Origin: Magnaporthiopsis rhizophila
Lineage: Eukaryota > Ascomycota > Sordariomycetes > Magnaporthales > Magnaporthaceae
Assembly (NCBI GenBank): GCA_003049465.1
Contig: PYSS01000091.1
Location: 102,046 to 166,045, forward strand
DNA length: 64,000 nt
Direction: 5' to 3'
A program made the translations under genes and the position numbers. Within the stretch, counting starts at the first letter, position 1. Every line of letters starts with the position of its first letter. The notes under the pieces are model-generated. The model ran no database searches, had not been told where the DNA came from, and was given only the letters and a program-made list of their open reading frames with translations. Below are positions 10,007 through 21,737 of this stretch, piece after piece.

Positions 10007-11923
10007 TTGTCGGAGTGCCTCACCCGACGGCAGCCGTGCGGGGAAAGCACATGTCGTTGCTTAAACTTCCGACGTACAGAGGGGCCTAAGATATGTATGC
10101 ATACACGGGGGAGGGGGTGTTGCAAAAACACTGGTCCTCTCTCCGTTTAGATCAAGGACAGGGAGAGGTACATAGCCGGCGTGGGGCCTGCTAGTGACGG
10201 TGGGTTTATACCCTTGGAGCTGTCATGGGTTCGGTGTTGAAGAGGGTGTGTGAGCTGCGGCTGCTGGGGTTCGTATCTGGTGATGTAAGTCTAAATAATG
10301 GTTAATATCGACGGTTTTAAGGGACCTAAAAAGCCTCCAGCGGGCAGGGCAGAGCGCTAAGTGGTGGGAGGAGATGGGCCAGGGTCACTAAAGAGCAAAA
10401 GTCGCACGAGATTTGCATCACTAGTGCCTCCAAGGCCCCGCAAGGGTTGCAAAGGCGAGGCTATATCGTTGCTCCGCGGTGACGCTTCCACTCTCTCATT
10501 GTCACCTTGTTTGCCCAAGGAGGGATAGGGGATCGGCCATGTCGGATCCGGGGAGAGGACGTGCATGGATGAGTACCTATATTGCGTCTCCCACGGAGGC
10601 CAGGTTCCTGATATGCCGAGCCGTGCGTGCCATATCTCCACTCTTTGGTCCTGGCCGACCACTCCTGCGCATATCCCTCCACCCGCCAGGGATAATATCA
10701 GGATTGGGGCGGTTTGCCTTTCCGTGGCGGTGACAGCACACGGCGCGTTTACGGCGAACCCTCGGCGTTGCTGCGGCGGCAATCCCCGAGCGGCTTAGTA
10801 GTGCAGGAGGAGAAGCCGACTCGGACAAGGAGAGAGGGAGTGCATCTGCCTCGTTCAGTCATCGGAACCGAGGCTATGCACACATATCACGAGGCAGGTT
10901 CCAAGGACGGGTAGCTACCTACCTACCTGGGTAGCATGTCAACGAGCCGCGTGACTCCTGTTTCGTCGGGGCAGAACCCCCGGATGACGACCCTGGACGA
11001 GGTCTCAAATGGGGATGGCTTCAACTCGGCAGCCTCCGGGTAGTCTCTCAGACCTAGACGATTGGGGCCGTGCTGACGCATTTTCCCTCGCGGACAAAAA
11101 AAAACACGGCGTGCCTGTATGAATCGTGGGTGTTTGGCGAGTCTCATGCTTTGGCAAGTGGCGGCACGGTATCTGGTCCACCAGTGGACAGGGCCAAAGA
11201 CACATGGAAAGAAAAGCCGGGCTCTCGAGACCACAGCTTGGGGCGCGTACGTGTGACATGGCTCGTGAGCCACCACAACGGGCGGCTGCCGCGCGCTCTG
11301 GGACAAAGCTCGTGGTATCTGGTATCCGCCTCCACGCATTGCCGTCTCCTGGGGATGCCGGCGAGTCAGAAAGGAGGAGCTGGACTGGTCGGCTTGGCAG
11401 GGAACTTTATTCCCAGGGCCTCCTCCGGTGGCAAAGGAGTCAAAAGAGGGGCCGGAAACTGGGACGCAGCAGTAATGAGCTGTGGTCTTACGCATGTACA
11501 ACATCAAAAATCTTCCATGGTGGTGAGTATGTATCGCCTTTTCCGGCCTGGGGAAGGGCCAAGGATTGGCCAGAAGCTGACCAAAGCGCAAATGTGCCGG
11601 ACTCCAGGTTGCAGGGACCCCCCTGCCTGGTCCACGTCAAAGGCGGCCAGGGCTTTCCTCGGCTGCAGCTGGATCCTGGCTCCAGCAGTGTACCCGGCAG
11701 GAGCGCTTGCTGGCATGAAAGCTTGGCGGCAGAAAGCAAGTCGGGTAGTCTAGCAGCTCGATTTACTCGGGAGATCTCCTTGGCGAGAGGGAAGGAGAAA
11801 CAGTGTCGGATGATTGGGTCGGCCGGGCTACGGACACGCCTCCGACCCGATGGGTTGTGTCTGCACTGGGGATCGTCCCTGTTTCTTGAACCTATGTATA
11901 CTGAACTGTTATCCTCGCCCGCC

Positions 11924-11963
11924 AAAATAAAAATAAAAATAAAAATAAAAAATAAAAAAAAAA
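11924..11963. repeat. (AAAAAT)n microsatellite ending in poly(A)
   Basis: Four to five units of A4-6T are followed by about ten A. This is simple sequence in the gene-poor region. Confidence 0.9.
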
Positions 11964-14828
11964 GCAGGCCGGGAGGTCTCTCATGGTGGCTTTTTTGGAC
12001 TTAGCTAACACGAGGAGGCCCGGCCTCATTGTCCCAGAATAGTAATGCCCCTCGGCGGATGGCTAGTTCCCGAATGTCCGTGTCACCACCATCCACCTGT
12101 TGGGGACCGTGGGCAATGCTCAAGGACCAGGTAGAGACTGGGGCGGCTCCTCTCGCTCACAGCGGCAGGCACGATCCCGCCATATGGGTCGCTATCCACA
12201 GGAAGCTCTAAGACCAGCTCCCTGGTGCAGGCTCGCGCTGGCCCCCTGCCAGGGTTTTGTCGTCGACTAGGTAGGCAGACGGAATCACTAGCGCATGTTG
12301 ACGATACGACAGTGCTGCGTGTCCCAAGGTCTGGTCAGGTCAAGACTTGGCGCAGTCCCCCAGTAAAACCCCCATTCAGGCAGGCAGGCAGGCAGCCTAG
12401 TCTCCTGTTGCCAACCGCCCAAAATTACCCTGGCTGACGTCTGCGACAAAAAGGGGAATGGATGCGAGCTTGAGCTGTCTCAACCCAGTTAGATATGAGG
12501 TATTATCCGACGGCCTTTGCAAGTACCCGGATAGATAGAAGACAGCCATGAAATGCGAGCGTCTCGTTAGCGGCGCAGAGCTTCCCGGCGCGGCTTGTGA
12601 AGCACCAGACGCAAAAGGCACCCAAAGCACCTTGGGGGGTGGCCTCAGACAGAAAGTCGCGACATATGATAGGTCTGATTGGAAAAATCACTCACAGCTT
12701 CCACCCGCAGCCCCTGACCGGCTGAACTTGCGCTAAAACGACCGCGCCGGCTCACTTGGGATAAAAAAATGAGAAGGGATAAAAGCTCACAGACAGCAAA
12801 TCGATGGTGCGATAGCGCGGTGTGACGGATCTGTCAAAGTTCGAACCCGGGCAGGGATTCCTGCTGCTCCCTTCTCCAGAGCCCCATGCGGGTAACGCAG
12901 CGTCAATAAAGCGTACGTGGCTGACATGATGACGAGGACCAGGCTGGATCGGCACGGCCAAGCGGCTGGCCATCTCCACACTCGAGGCAACATTTAGCGG
13001 ATGGACGGTGCGAAGCGGCTGCGGATTGGATGTTTAGGCTAGAGTAAGACGCCTAGCGTCCATAAAAGAGGCAAGCGGAAAAATCTCCGAGAGGGTAAAG
13101 GGAGAAAAAGCAAGGACACTTGCAGATAAGAGAGGTTCGCAAATCGGGGCTGTCATCTGATGCCGGAGAGACAGGATAGCCATCATGCGCTTGTAGTGCG
13201 CCGGCATGTCAGAAGCAACGAGGCCGAGTGACCATTCGGACGGCAGGGCCCAAACGGGCATGTTGCTTTCCCCGCCAGCCAGGGCTGACTGACGGGTGAG
13301 GGAGTGCCGGGAGGGGAAAATGAGGAGGGGGAAAAAGCAAGGACGCCGAGACATGCAAGATGAAGCGAGAAAATGACGCCCTATCTTGCTCACATTTTGG
13401 GCGCAGGGATCAAAGCGGCTCCACAGATGAGGCGGCTGGCTATGTACTGTCGTACTAATGCCGAGCAGAGCCGTGGCCGGATACCTGACCCGCCTTCTGA
13501 TCGAGCCCAGACCAAACTAAGCCAAAGAGCTCGTATGCCCAGCAAACGCAGCTGATTTCTGTTGCGCATTAGAGCCCTGCCGTGCTCGCTTGGGTAGAGC
13601 CGTCGTTATAGTCCACTGGACCGTCTCTGGCCTCGCCATGACATGCCGGGAAGCCCGCCCTGAGTCGCCGCGGCGGCAGGGAGCTTCATATACCGGTGGA
13701 TGGCAGGTGGCACAGCATGCAGGTACGTCTGTCTTCCTGCCTGCCGTAGTTGGTTTGGGTACCCAAGTGCGACCGTCTGGATGGAGGCCGGTGTGGCCTT
13801 GCTCAGGGACCGTCGCCCAACCAAACTGGTAGAGCGACAGGGTGCTACCAGGGCCGGCTAGCTGATCTCTGTCCGACGGCAGCACCAACTTCGGTAGACC
13901 AAGATGCCGTGCGGGCCCGGCCGCCGGCGGGAAGAGGGCCGGGCTCGTAAGTAACAAGCTGACGGCCCAAGCTGATCTGTTTATTGGGCGGGGGGTGTGC
14001 CTGGCGTGCGGAAGACCGCCTCACATTTCCCCGTCGTCTCATCGTCGGCTCGCATTTTCACCGGCCCACGTCGAGATGTTTCTGACACGGCCGGTCAGTT
14101 TCCAAGGCCTGGATACTTGACGTGAAGCCGACAGGTGTGTGATGCATATCATATTGGAAAAGTTTATTCTTTTAAGCGACGGGGACAAGGAGGGACGAAG
14201 CAAGGAGAAGGGAGAGGAAAAAGAGGAAAAAAAAAAATACGCTTTACTTCTTGGAACGTCAGCTGGGATTGGGCGCCCCAGCCAAAACTTGGTCCCACAG
14301 CCGCCCAATAGTGTCCGCTGGGGCCACGGTGGAGCCAGGCCTAAAACTGAGCCTGGGCTGCTTCCTTGCGTTTTCTGCTTAGTTTCCAACGGCAGGCCAT
14401 CATCTCCCGTCAGATATCACAAACTACCTACCGTTGAATGGAAATGTGCTCAGCACAGCTGCGGCGCCCTCCCTGCTCCGGAGGTTTGTCTTACCCTTGG
14501 CAGTAATGCCCTGTTTGAATGTCTCCTTTTCGGCCTGTCAGCTGTGCCCCCATGCAAAGTTTGGGAAGGCGCGTGCAGAAAGACGAAGAAAAAAAAAGGG
14601 GGGGAAGGCGCCTCCCCAAATCGAGACTTCCTCTGGCATCCACTGATTGCTGCCCATCCGGATTCCTGCCTCTCAACGTCCATTTTCCTGGTCGCACGGT
14701 TTAGCTCAGGCCGGGGCCAGCGTGCGTCTGCTTCTTTGACGTGCGGGAGCTTGCAGTGACCCCTTCGTGTTTGTTCCGAAGGAGAATGATGGCAACTCTG
14801 CCTTTCCATCGCTCGTGGTCCTCATAAT

Positions 14829-14897
14829 AAAAAAAAAAAAAAAAAAAAAATTAAAAAAAAAAAAAAAAAAAAAAAATAAAAAAAAAAAAAAAAAAAA
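14829..14897. repeat. Interrupted poly(A) tract
   Basis: A 69-base run of A is broken only by a TT near 14851 and a T near 14877. It is non-coding. Confidence 0.9.
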
Positions 14898-16772
14898 GGA
14901 AGAAAAAGGTTCGTTGCTGCGACACGCTCCACCACGCATTCCTTGCGTCGTCGATCCCATCCATGCAAAGAGGGGTCCACCGCGGAAGCAAACATGGGTT
15001 GGAAATGGAGCCAACAGCGGCCTTGAACCGCATCGCTTGAGGCTGTTGTTGCGAGTTTGCAGCCAACTGCACGCTTTGTGCCAAGCACCGGGCGCCGGGC
15101 TATCAGCAAACGTACATCCACCCGCGGAGCTGGCCAATACATGGAAGTCCCGGGAAGGTGCCCATTGGCTGCGGGCGGCCAATGTAACCAGGTCCCTTTT
15201 AAACGGGGCTCTTTTCGGGGGAAACGCGCTCTGTCCATGGAACGCCCAATGGTCTAATCGGATCCCGACAACCTAGCATGACTGTTCGACGGCAAACGCC
15301 ATTGCCGGCCTCACCGGCCTAGAAGCACGGATAAAGACGATCGGCTGCACGGCATCATTTCCCACACGGACACACACTACATACATACAGCCCCAGATGC
15401 CGTTGGGGGTCGGGCCCAGGGGAAAGGCAACACAGCATCAAACAAACAGCATCAAACAAACGCCCGCCGGGGAGGGCCACGATTTTCCACTCACTCAATT
15501 CGTACAAACATGCGAGGCGAGTCTTTTGATGGGCACAGTCCGATGTTGCCGTTCGTTCCACCCACCCACTCCTGGAGCCCGGCCTGCTTTTGATGTCCAG
15601 TCATCTCTCTTCTTTCCGTCAAGGCTGTCCATCTGCACGACCCCCAAGCTGCAGCAGAGGACCGATAGCTGCGCTCAAGTAATGGCAATACCGGCGGGGG
15701 AGTAAGTAATCAACCCGGTGATAACCGGTTATGGTGATGACGATGATGATGCCACTAATCCCGTCCATGTTACTCACGATGACGAGGGACCTGCCTGTGT
15801 TGGGGATAAGAAAACCGCCAGGGTGGGATGGCATGATGATCTCGGCAGCGAATCACACCCAAATCCTTGAGTGTTTTGTTGCTTTTTTCTCTCAGCCTCT
15901 GCTCCTTCCTCAATTTTCTTTTCTTTTTCTTCTTCCTGATTTTTTGTCCATTGCGCCATGGCGCGCTGTGCCACAGGTTTTCGTTGGGAGGTCGACTTTA
16001 TTGGCTCGCTCATCCGATGATATCAGCCACGCCCCTCCCTTGCTTCCCTTCCATGGGGCTCGGTTTCGCTCGCGACCCACCCACCTTTCGACCCTGGCCG
16101 ATCAGATCGCCTTTTCCTACCCTGGTTAAAAATTCAATGGAACGACCCATCCAATGCGGCATCCATACCATACCCTGTCCAGGGGTCCCTGCCACGCTGC
16201 CCACAGTCGACGAGAAGGTGAAAGCACCAGCACCAGAAGCAGACCAGAAGACAGAGAAGCCACGCCCGAGCTCAATCGACTCCTGCCGGTGCTCGACTCC
16301 GCCCATTTCTTGCAATCACATGCCTACATTACCTGGGTAGGTATGCACCTATGTACCAATCTACAGGCAGCGCCATAACCTTGATGGCTGGTTGGGGTAC
16401 AACGTTCGAAAAAGAGAGGGGGAAAAAAACAGAGAAAAACAAGAGAGAGCTGTTTGACAAAAAGTCAATTGGCTGGAGTTGGTGGATTCCATGGGCGGGA
16501 ATCTATCAACCTGATGCAACAGGTCAGCGTCGAGTTTTGGCTTCTCGCTTCTTGTTTCTTAGGTTTCCCGTTTGGCGGGTCGGTCGGTGTACCTCGACCT
16601 TGACCCGCCCGGTAGCACGGCGAAAAGCCCGTCGCTCGAGCCCACCGCCCGCCCACCTGGGCTCACTGACCGGCGAGAATTTGACCACCAGCCGAACGAC
16701 TGGAACGACTCTCTCCCACGGCAAGACCAGTCACTTCTCAACTCGTCCGTTCGTTCTGACAAACGCCCACTC

Positions 16773-16777
<5 letters not shown>

Positions 16778-16803
<26 letters not shown>

Positions 16804-16804
16804 T
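16778..16804. repeat. Poly(T) tract
   Basis: Twenty-seven consecutive T in the gene-poor region, about 90 bp before the SINE-like locus. Confidence 0.9.
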
Positions 16805-16897
16805 CCCGCTGCTCGGTCGCAAACGCAGCCTAGTCTAGCCTGCTACTCTGCCGCGCCAGGGCTTTCCGCGACAAAAAGTCAGGCACCTAAGAAAAAG

Positions 16898-17102
16898 CGT
16901 CCGAGTGGTGTGTAATGTACACCTACTCAGAGCTTGTGTTCGAGTCCGCCGGGGAGCACGAGCGCCGCTCAGCGGAATAATGGATAGAGTGGGCCGGCAC
17001 CCACCCCCCGGCACTCACGCAGAGGGCACCCACACACACCTCACGGCCCAATCCTCACACGCCCACACCACACCTCACGCCCCTTGCCGGCTGTCCCAGC
17101 AC

Positions 17103-17134
<32 letters not shown>
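16898..17134 (+). mobile_element. Possible SINE remnant (A box, B box, poly(A) tail)
   Basis: CGTCCGAGTGG (16898-16908) matches the Ser/Leu tRNA-type A box at 9 of 11 positions. TGTTCGAGTCC (16937-16947) matches the B box at 10 of 11. A 31-base poly(A) run closes the segment at 17104-17134. The order and spacing are those of a tRNA-derived SINE. Against it, the T-arm around the B box does not pair, so this is no functional tRNA, and I found no clear target-site duplication. Only one copy is in the window. Confidence 0.3.
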
Positions 17135-17136
<2 letters not shown>

Positions 17137-18223
17137 CCAGCCAGCAGAGGCATAGGAGCACGACCCAATCTGTTCCCTGGAGGTAGAGTTGCGTATACGT
17201 GCTACAGTATATGCAAGGCACGTAGTTCAAGCGCCAACCCGGCCATCCCGGCCAGTCCGGCCACCGCTTCCCCTCCTCAAATTCTATTCTATGGATTTTG
17301 GGTGTCGTTTTGGTAGTTCCAGCATTTGTTTCCTTTTATCACTTGCCATGTTCTTTTTTTTCCTTCCTCATTCTCTTTTTACGATTTTTATTCTGTCTCC
17401 TTCATCCTTCAGCATGGAAATCACCGCAAACAGAATTTAGCCAGTTTTTGTTGGTGTTTGGCCGCTTCATGGGCCCGCGTCCGGGTGCCGGCCGTTCTCC
17501 ACGCCCTCCCTTCACCATGACAAGGGCCTTCCCTACCTAGCCCCTAGTACCTAGAGCGAACCGGGGCGAGCGAACAGACAGGTCGGACGACACCATTTCT
17601 TGATCTGCTGGTGTTGATTTATTTTTATTACTATTATTTTGCTTTTCCATTTTATCACCCCCCAAGCTCTAGGGTATATTTGTGATCAACCGCCAGCTCG
17701 GTTCTCCAGCAGTCCCATCTTCCCTTTTCTCCTCTTACTTTTTTTCAACTGTTATTATTTACGATCCCAGTCCGTGCCACCGTCTCCAACTCCCAACCGT
17801 TTAGCCCGAGAGGGGAATGTTGGCCAGATCGGGAACTTTTTTATTCAAGGTGAAAAAATAATAATAAATTCTCGAGGGAGTGTTTATTTTCCACAAACGC
17901 CGAGCGAGGCAGGCATCGGATGGCAGATTGTTCCGCACTCGGGACATCTTTCCCGCCCATTTGGCTCTAAAAGCAAGGCATCTTTCTTTTTGGGGCTGAC
18001 CTCTGTTTGGGGTATCCCGCTCCCGTCTTCCATCTTTGTCCGGTCATCTTGCTCTCCAAACAGGGGACCTCCTCGTCGGTAACCTTAGATGTCGTATTAT
18101 CATCTCCTTCCCGCAGCTCAAATCCTATCCTGCTTGTATCCTCCTGCCCGCATCCGCACGCCCTCGGCCGTCGTTTGTGTCGCCGGTCGCTTGTCCTGTC
18201 CTCCCATCAGCCACGCCGAGGGA

Positions 18224-18230
18224 TATATAA
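18224..18230 (+). promoter_or_regulatory. TATA box of the Cys-rich small gene
   Basis: TATATAA, followed about 30 bp later by a CT-rich initiator-like stretch and a CA-rich leader of roughly 220 nt before the ATG at 18482. It is the clearest TATA element I noticed in the window, suggesting a strong or inducible promoter. Confidence 0.55.
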
Positions 18231-18481
18231 TTGGGACCCTCGCTCCCTCTCTCGTCCTCCTCTCGTTGTCTGAATCACCACCAGCAACAGCAACCACCTC
18301 CCAGCAGAACTCACTACCACCTCAGACTTTTCAGCAAGAAAAACCCTCTCTCCATCTCTGCCTCCCACAACGCCAAAACAACCTGCAGCCGCAACTGCCA
18401 TCGACAGCGCCGACGACCAGCTCCAAGCCCACGGCGAGAGCAAACCATCACCACCACCAACTTTCCAGAAACGCCTCCAAA

Positions 18482-18853
18482 ATGGTCCAAGTCCGGCACA
18501 TCATTACGCTCCCCAAGCTCGCTCGGCCTGTGCCGGTGCCTCTTCCCATGCCTCCCATGGAGTGCGTCGGCAGCGTTGCGCCCAGCATCCCATCCCGCCC
18601 CTCCTTCTCGCCCCCGAGCGGCACACAGCACATGCCGGGTGTAAGTGGGATCATCCATCATCTCATGTCTCCACACACCCCCCACGCCTGCTGCCCCAAC
18701 CACACAGCCTCCTGGAGCCGACTCTCAAAGACTGACTGATACCTATGCCTCCAGCTCCCCGGCGTGCGCTGTCCCACCTGTGCCTCCAAGGGCAACGAGG
18801 TCTGGGTTATCCCAGGACGCGCGTGTGGCTACTGCGGCACTCCCTGCTGCTGA
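18482..18853 (+). CDS. Small Cys-rich protein, 85 residues, function unknown
   Basis: Two short exons, 18482-18640 and 18755-18853, are joined in phase 0 over a 114-nt intron (GTAAGT, CTGAC branch near 18731, CCTCCAG). The start ATG follows CCAAA, a good fungal context. The first exon encodes a Pro-rich N-terminus beginning MVQVRHIITLPKLARP. The second encodes a compact Cys-rich end with CPTC, then EVWVIPGR, then CGYCGTPCC at the stop. Paired CxxC motifs suggest metal binding or a disulfide fold. There is no signal peptide and no membrane segment. If the intron is retained, the protein ends in an unrelated tail of about 34 residues. I do not recognise a named family. The exceptionally long gene-free flanks and the clear TATA box suggest an autonomously regulated gene. 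Confidence 0.7.
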
Positions 18854-21737
18854 TTCGAGCCGCCCCAGCCAGCACTCCCACTGGCGCCGACGCCTAGCAG
18901 GGAAGCTAGGCCGCAACCATTCCCTCTTACCTGCTGCTGTACATCATCCTATGCAACTATCTTCCTTTCTTTCCTCTCGGTCATCGGCTCACACGGTTCC
19001 GGAATGGCGAAAAGTAAAAAAGCAAAAAAAAGTTCATCGTTGGGGGACAGGGCTTTTAAACGGAAGGTTGGTGTAAACGGGGGCGTCTCATGCAACGGCA
19101 CGCTTAATAATTGTTTTTCATCTTGACTTTCTTCTTGTTTATTCTTTCCTTTTTGTCTCAGCTGGGGATTGAAGAATATGCTTCATCCGAGCGTTTGACT
19201 AGATTGGCTTCTGGTTTTACCACTTTCTTTTCCGCTGCCTCCGGGTTCTGGGTGTTTGGTAGCAAAAAAAAAAAAAAACAACGGGCAGGCCGCCAGACCC
19301 TGCCTGGCAAGCGGCTGCCGCCTCTAGTGTACTGTAATAATGCAGGCAAGACTTTTCGCCACCCGCTCAAAAGAATCATGATATGAGCACTGACTGACCT
19401 TCATCTTAGCCGCGCGCCCAATATGTGGCGGGCCGAGGTGATGGTGCCCAAACCATGTAGCTAAGAAAAAAAGGGAAAGGCTGCCGTCGGCACATGGCTA
19501 GCCCTGTGCCGTTGACAGTCAGCCTCATGCTGCAGCCGCCCATGGTGCGGTCTTGGTACGTACTTCGGCAGGCAGGGGAGAACAAACTGCCGCTGCCGGC
19601 TTGGGGGACGGACGGACAGGGAAATTAGGAGCCCAAGAGAGGGAGCGACACCCTGCCCGGTTACACAGGAACCGGACCTGCAACATCCTTGGCAAGCGCC
19701 CCGTGCTCACAAAATCCTTACCATAGCTGGCAAACCAAGGCAGGGCCCCCAGTCGTTAGGCTCTGAGGCGTCGTAGTTGTGTACCCCCAAAGAGAAGGGA
19801 TAGAAGCCCGACTGGGATGCATGCTCCCGCGGCGACAGTAGAGCACCTAAAGATAACGTGCCAACGGACACTGCATGGATAGGTGTAATATAAATTATAT
19901 GTGGGTCAGTCCATGGTGGCACGTCGACACGACAGAAGCGGTGTTACACTAGACTCGCCTGGGGGCGTTTTAGAAAGCGACTGGAAAAATGGATGGAAGG
20001 AAGCTAAACCGGAGAGGAGAAGACGGGAAAAAAGTTTGGCCACGTGAGGAAAAGAAAAGAGTCAGGGATACGGCCATCGCCGGTCGCCGACTAATACGGA
20101 GGTTTGTTGGGTGGCGGAGGAGATTCCGTGCGTAAACGTGCTCAACGGGCGCGGACAGAGAAGGAGGAGAATCTTCCATGTGGTGGTGGCGCATACCTTG
20201 GGTGCAGCACAGACGATGGGCACGGACAGCACAAAGCACAGAATCCGAACGATGCCCGCCACTGCCATTTCAGAAGCGTTCGGAAAGGTGGTCCACGGCG
20301 TGCACCGAATTGGGCGATGGGTAACAGAGAGGGAGAGAACCGAAGGCCTCTTGGGGTTATGTTCGGTTCTTGCAAATTTGGCAGATCGAAACACGGCATA
20401 AGCCCAGCAGCTCAATCCGCCTCCTTGCTCCACCACGCTTGCTCAGTCATGCCATAACATCCAGATATGACATCACATTTTCTTTCTTTTTTGTTTGTCC
20501 TCTTACTCCTTTCCTCCGCTGCAAGGCAACACCACCACCAGATGACATGACCCGATCGCGCTCTTGCTTTTTGGGGATCGACCCAAGCTACAACGCGTCT
20601 ACAGTGGATGAGCGGGTGGTGCTAGTATACAGTGCCACGCCGCTAGCCCGCCGTTTCCCGCCGCAATAGACCTACCTGGACGCGCGGCCGCGCTCAGAGA
20701 CGGCGGGACCGAGACGGGACCGACAGCCGTGGTGTGGCCAGTTGACTATGGACAGGCCGTTGACGCAGAACCGAGCCCGGCTGCTGGGAGTGCCCCCATA
20801 CAAGGACACACAAGACACCAATTCCTTTCTTGGCGTGACACACACAGGGAGAAACAAAGCTGACAGACGTGCTGCGAACCGTTGCTGCCACCCACCATCA
20901 CACCCACTGACCGAGGTGGTGGGCAGCCAGCCAAGTGAGCGACGTCCCTGAAGTGGTGGTCCCCCAAAGGGACTACCGAACTTTTAGTGGCTCCCAGCTG
21001 CATGAAGACTCGGACATGTGACAAGCGAGGGCGCGGGATGCTACGTCGCCTTAGTTGAAAACTCGCCTCTGGGACTGACCCTGTTCAACCTCCCAGCTCC
21101 CTCCAAAGGCATTGATCAACCGGGGAAAAGCAAAAGGAGCGAAGCGATCCATTACACATAAAAAACACATGATCTTAGCGTCGGTTCTCTCCGGGCTATT
21201 CGACGCGCGGAGGGGCACTAGAGAAGATAGAGGAGCGCCTAGAAAATGGACATGATTTCTGGGCCAATGGCCCGACAGTGGAATGGATGTCGTGCAGCCC
21301 CCAACGTCATCATAACTGCATGCTTGGCTACAAGCAGTGACCGCATAGAGGCCCAAGCGTCCGCAGCCGCCGACAGAAAGCGTCGACCGTAGTATTCCCG
21401 TTAGAGGACGCTCACACACGCGCACTGACTCGCGTCCTCCCCCACTTCTTGCCTTGTCCTTCGCGACTTTTGCTGAGATGAGCAACTACTAGCCGTGGCC
21501 CCTGGTCTCCTATCCCTCTTCTGGAACAACGAACGTTGCGATCGAACCATATCGTGCGACGGCATTGCCGTTCATGGGATAGAGGAGCGGCCATTCAACT
21601 CCGCTTGCCTAGCTGAGACGTTAAGTCGTCCCTTTTTGTTCCTGGGACAGGTTAAGCAAGGCTACGCAACGCCGCCAGCATCGACGAAGGAGGAGACGGA
21701 GAAGGAAGGAAAACGACCTTCTCCTGTTCTCCTCAAG
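18854..21737. other. Intergenic region, no gene recognised
   Basis: The first 300-500 bases probably hold the 3' UTR of the Cys-rich gene, including A runs near 19022 and 19265. From about 21480 to 21737 the sequence is the likely 5' leader of RRP43; the RRP43 frame is open back to 21495, but without a better start codon. Between them only short frames without protein-like composition are present. Confidence 0.55.

Larger units (their letters stand above)
7092..18221. other. 11-kb gene-poor region
   Basis: No open frame here looks like a protein: frames are short, rich in Trp/Cys/Arg, start at non-ATG codons and overlap on both strands. The stretch holds most of the window's homopolymer runs (9908-10003, 14829-14897, 16778-16804, 17104-17134), an (A5T)-type microsatellite at 11924-11963, CAGG/CCTG and TACC/GGTA tetranucleotide repeats, and a possible SINE remnant near 16.9 kb. 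GC content is not obviously lowered, so heavy RIP is not apparent by eye. Long non-coding transcripts cannot be excluded. Confidence 0.55.

Noticed and set aside
10923..11591. Minus-strand open frame of 222 codons
   Set aside because: Random-looking composition with many His, Cys and Arg, no domain, and it overlaps equally long frames on the other strand.
11126..12004. Plus-strand open frame of 292 codons
   Set aside because: It begins at GTG, is Trp/Arg/Ser-rich, overlaps other frames and runs into a microsatellite; no conserved feature.
12838..12852. GTTCGAACCC resembling a tRNA B box
   Set aside because: The flanking bases cannot form a T stem and there is no A box upstream on either strand.
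14700..14760. TTTAGCTCAG resembling a tRNA A box
   Set aside because: No B box at the required distance and no cloverleaf pairing.
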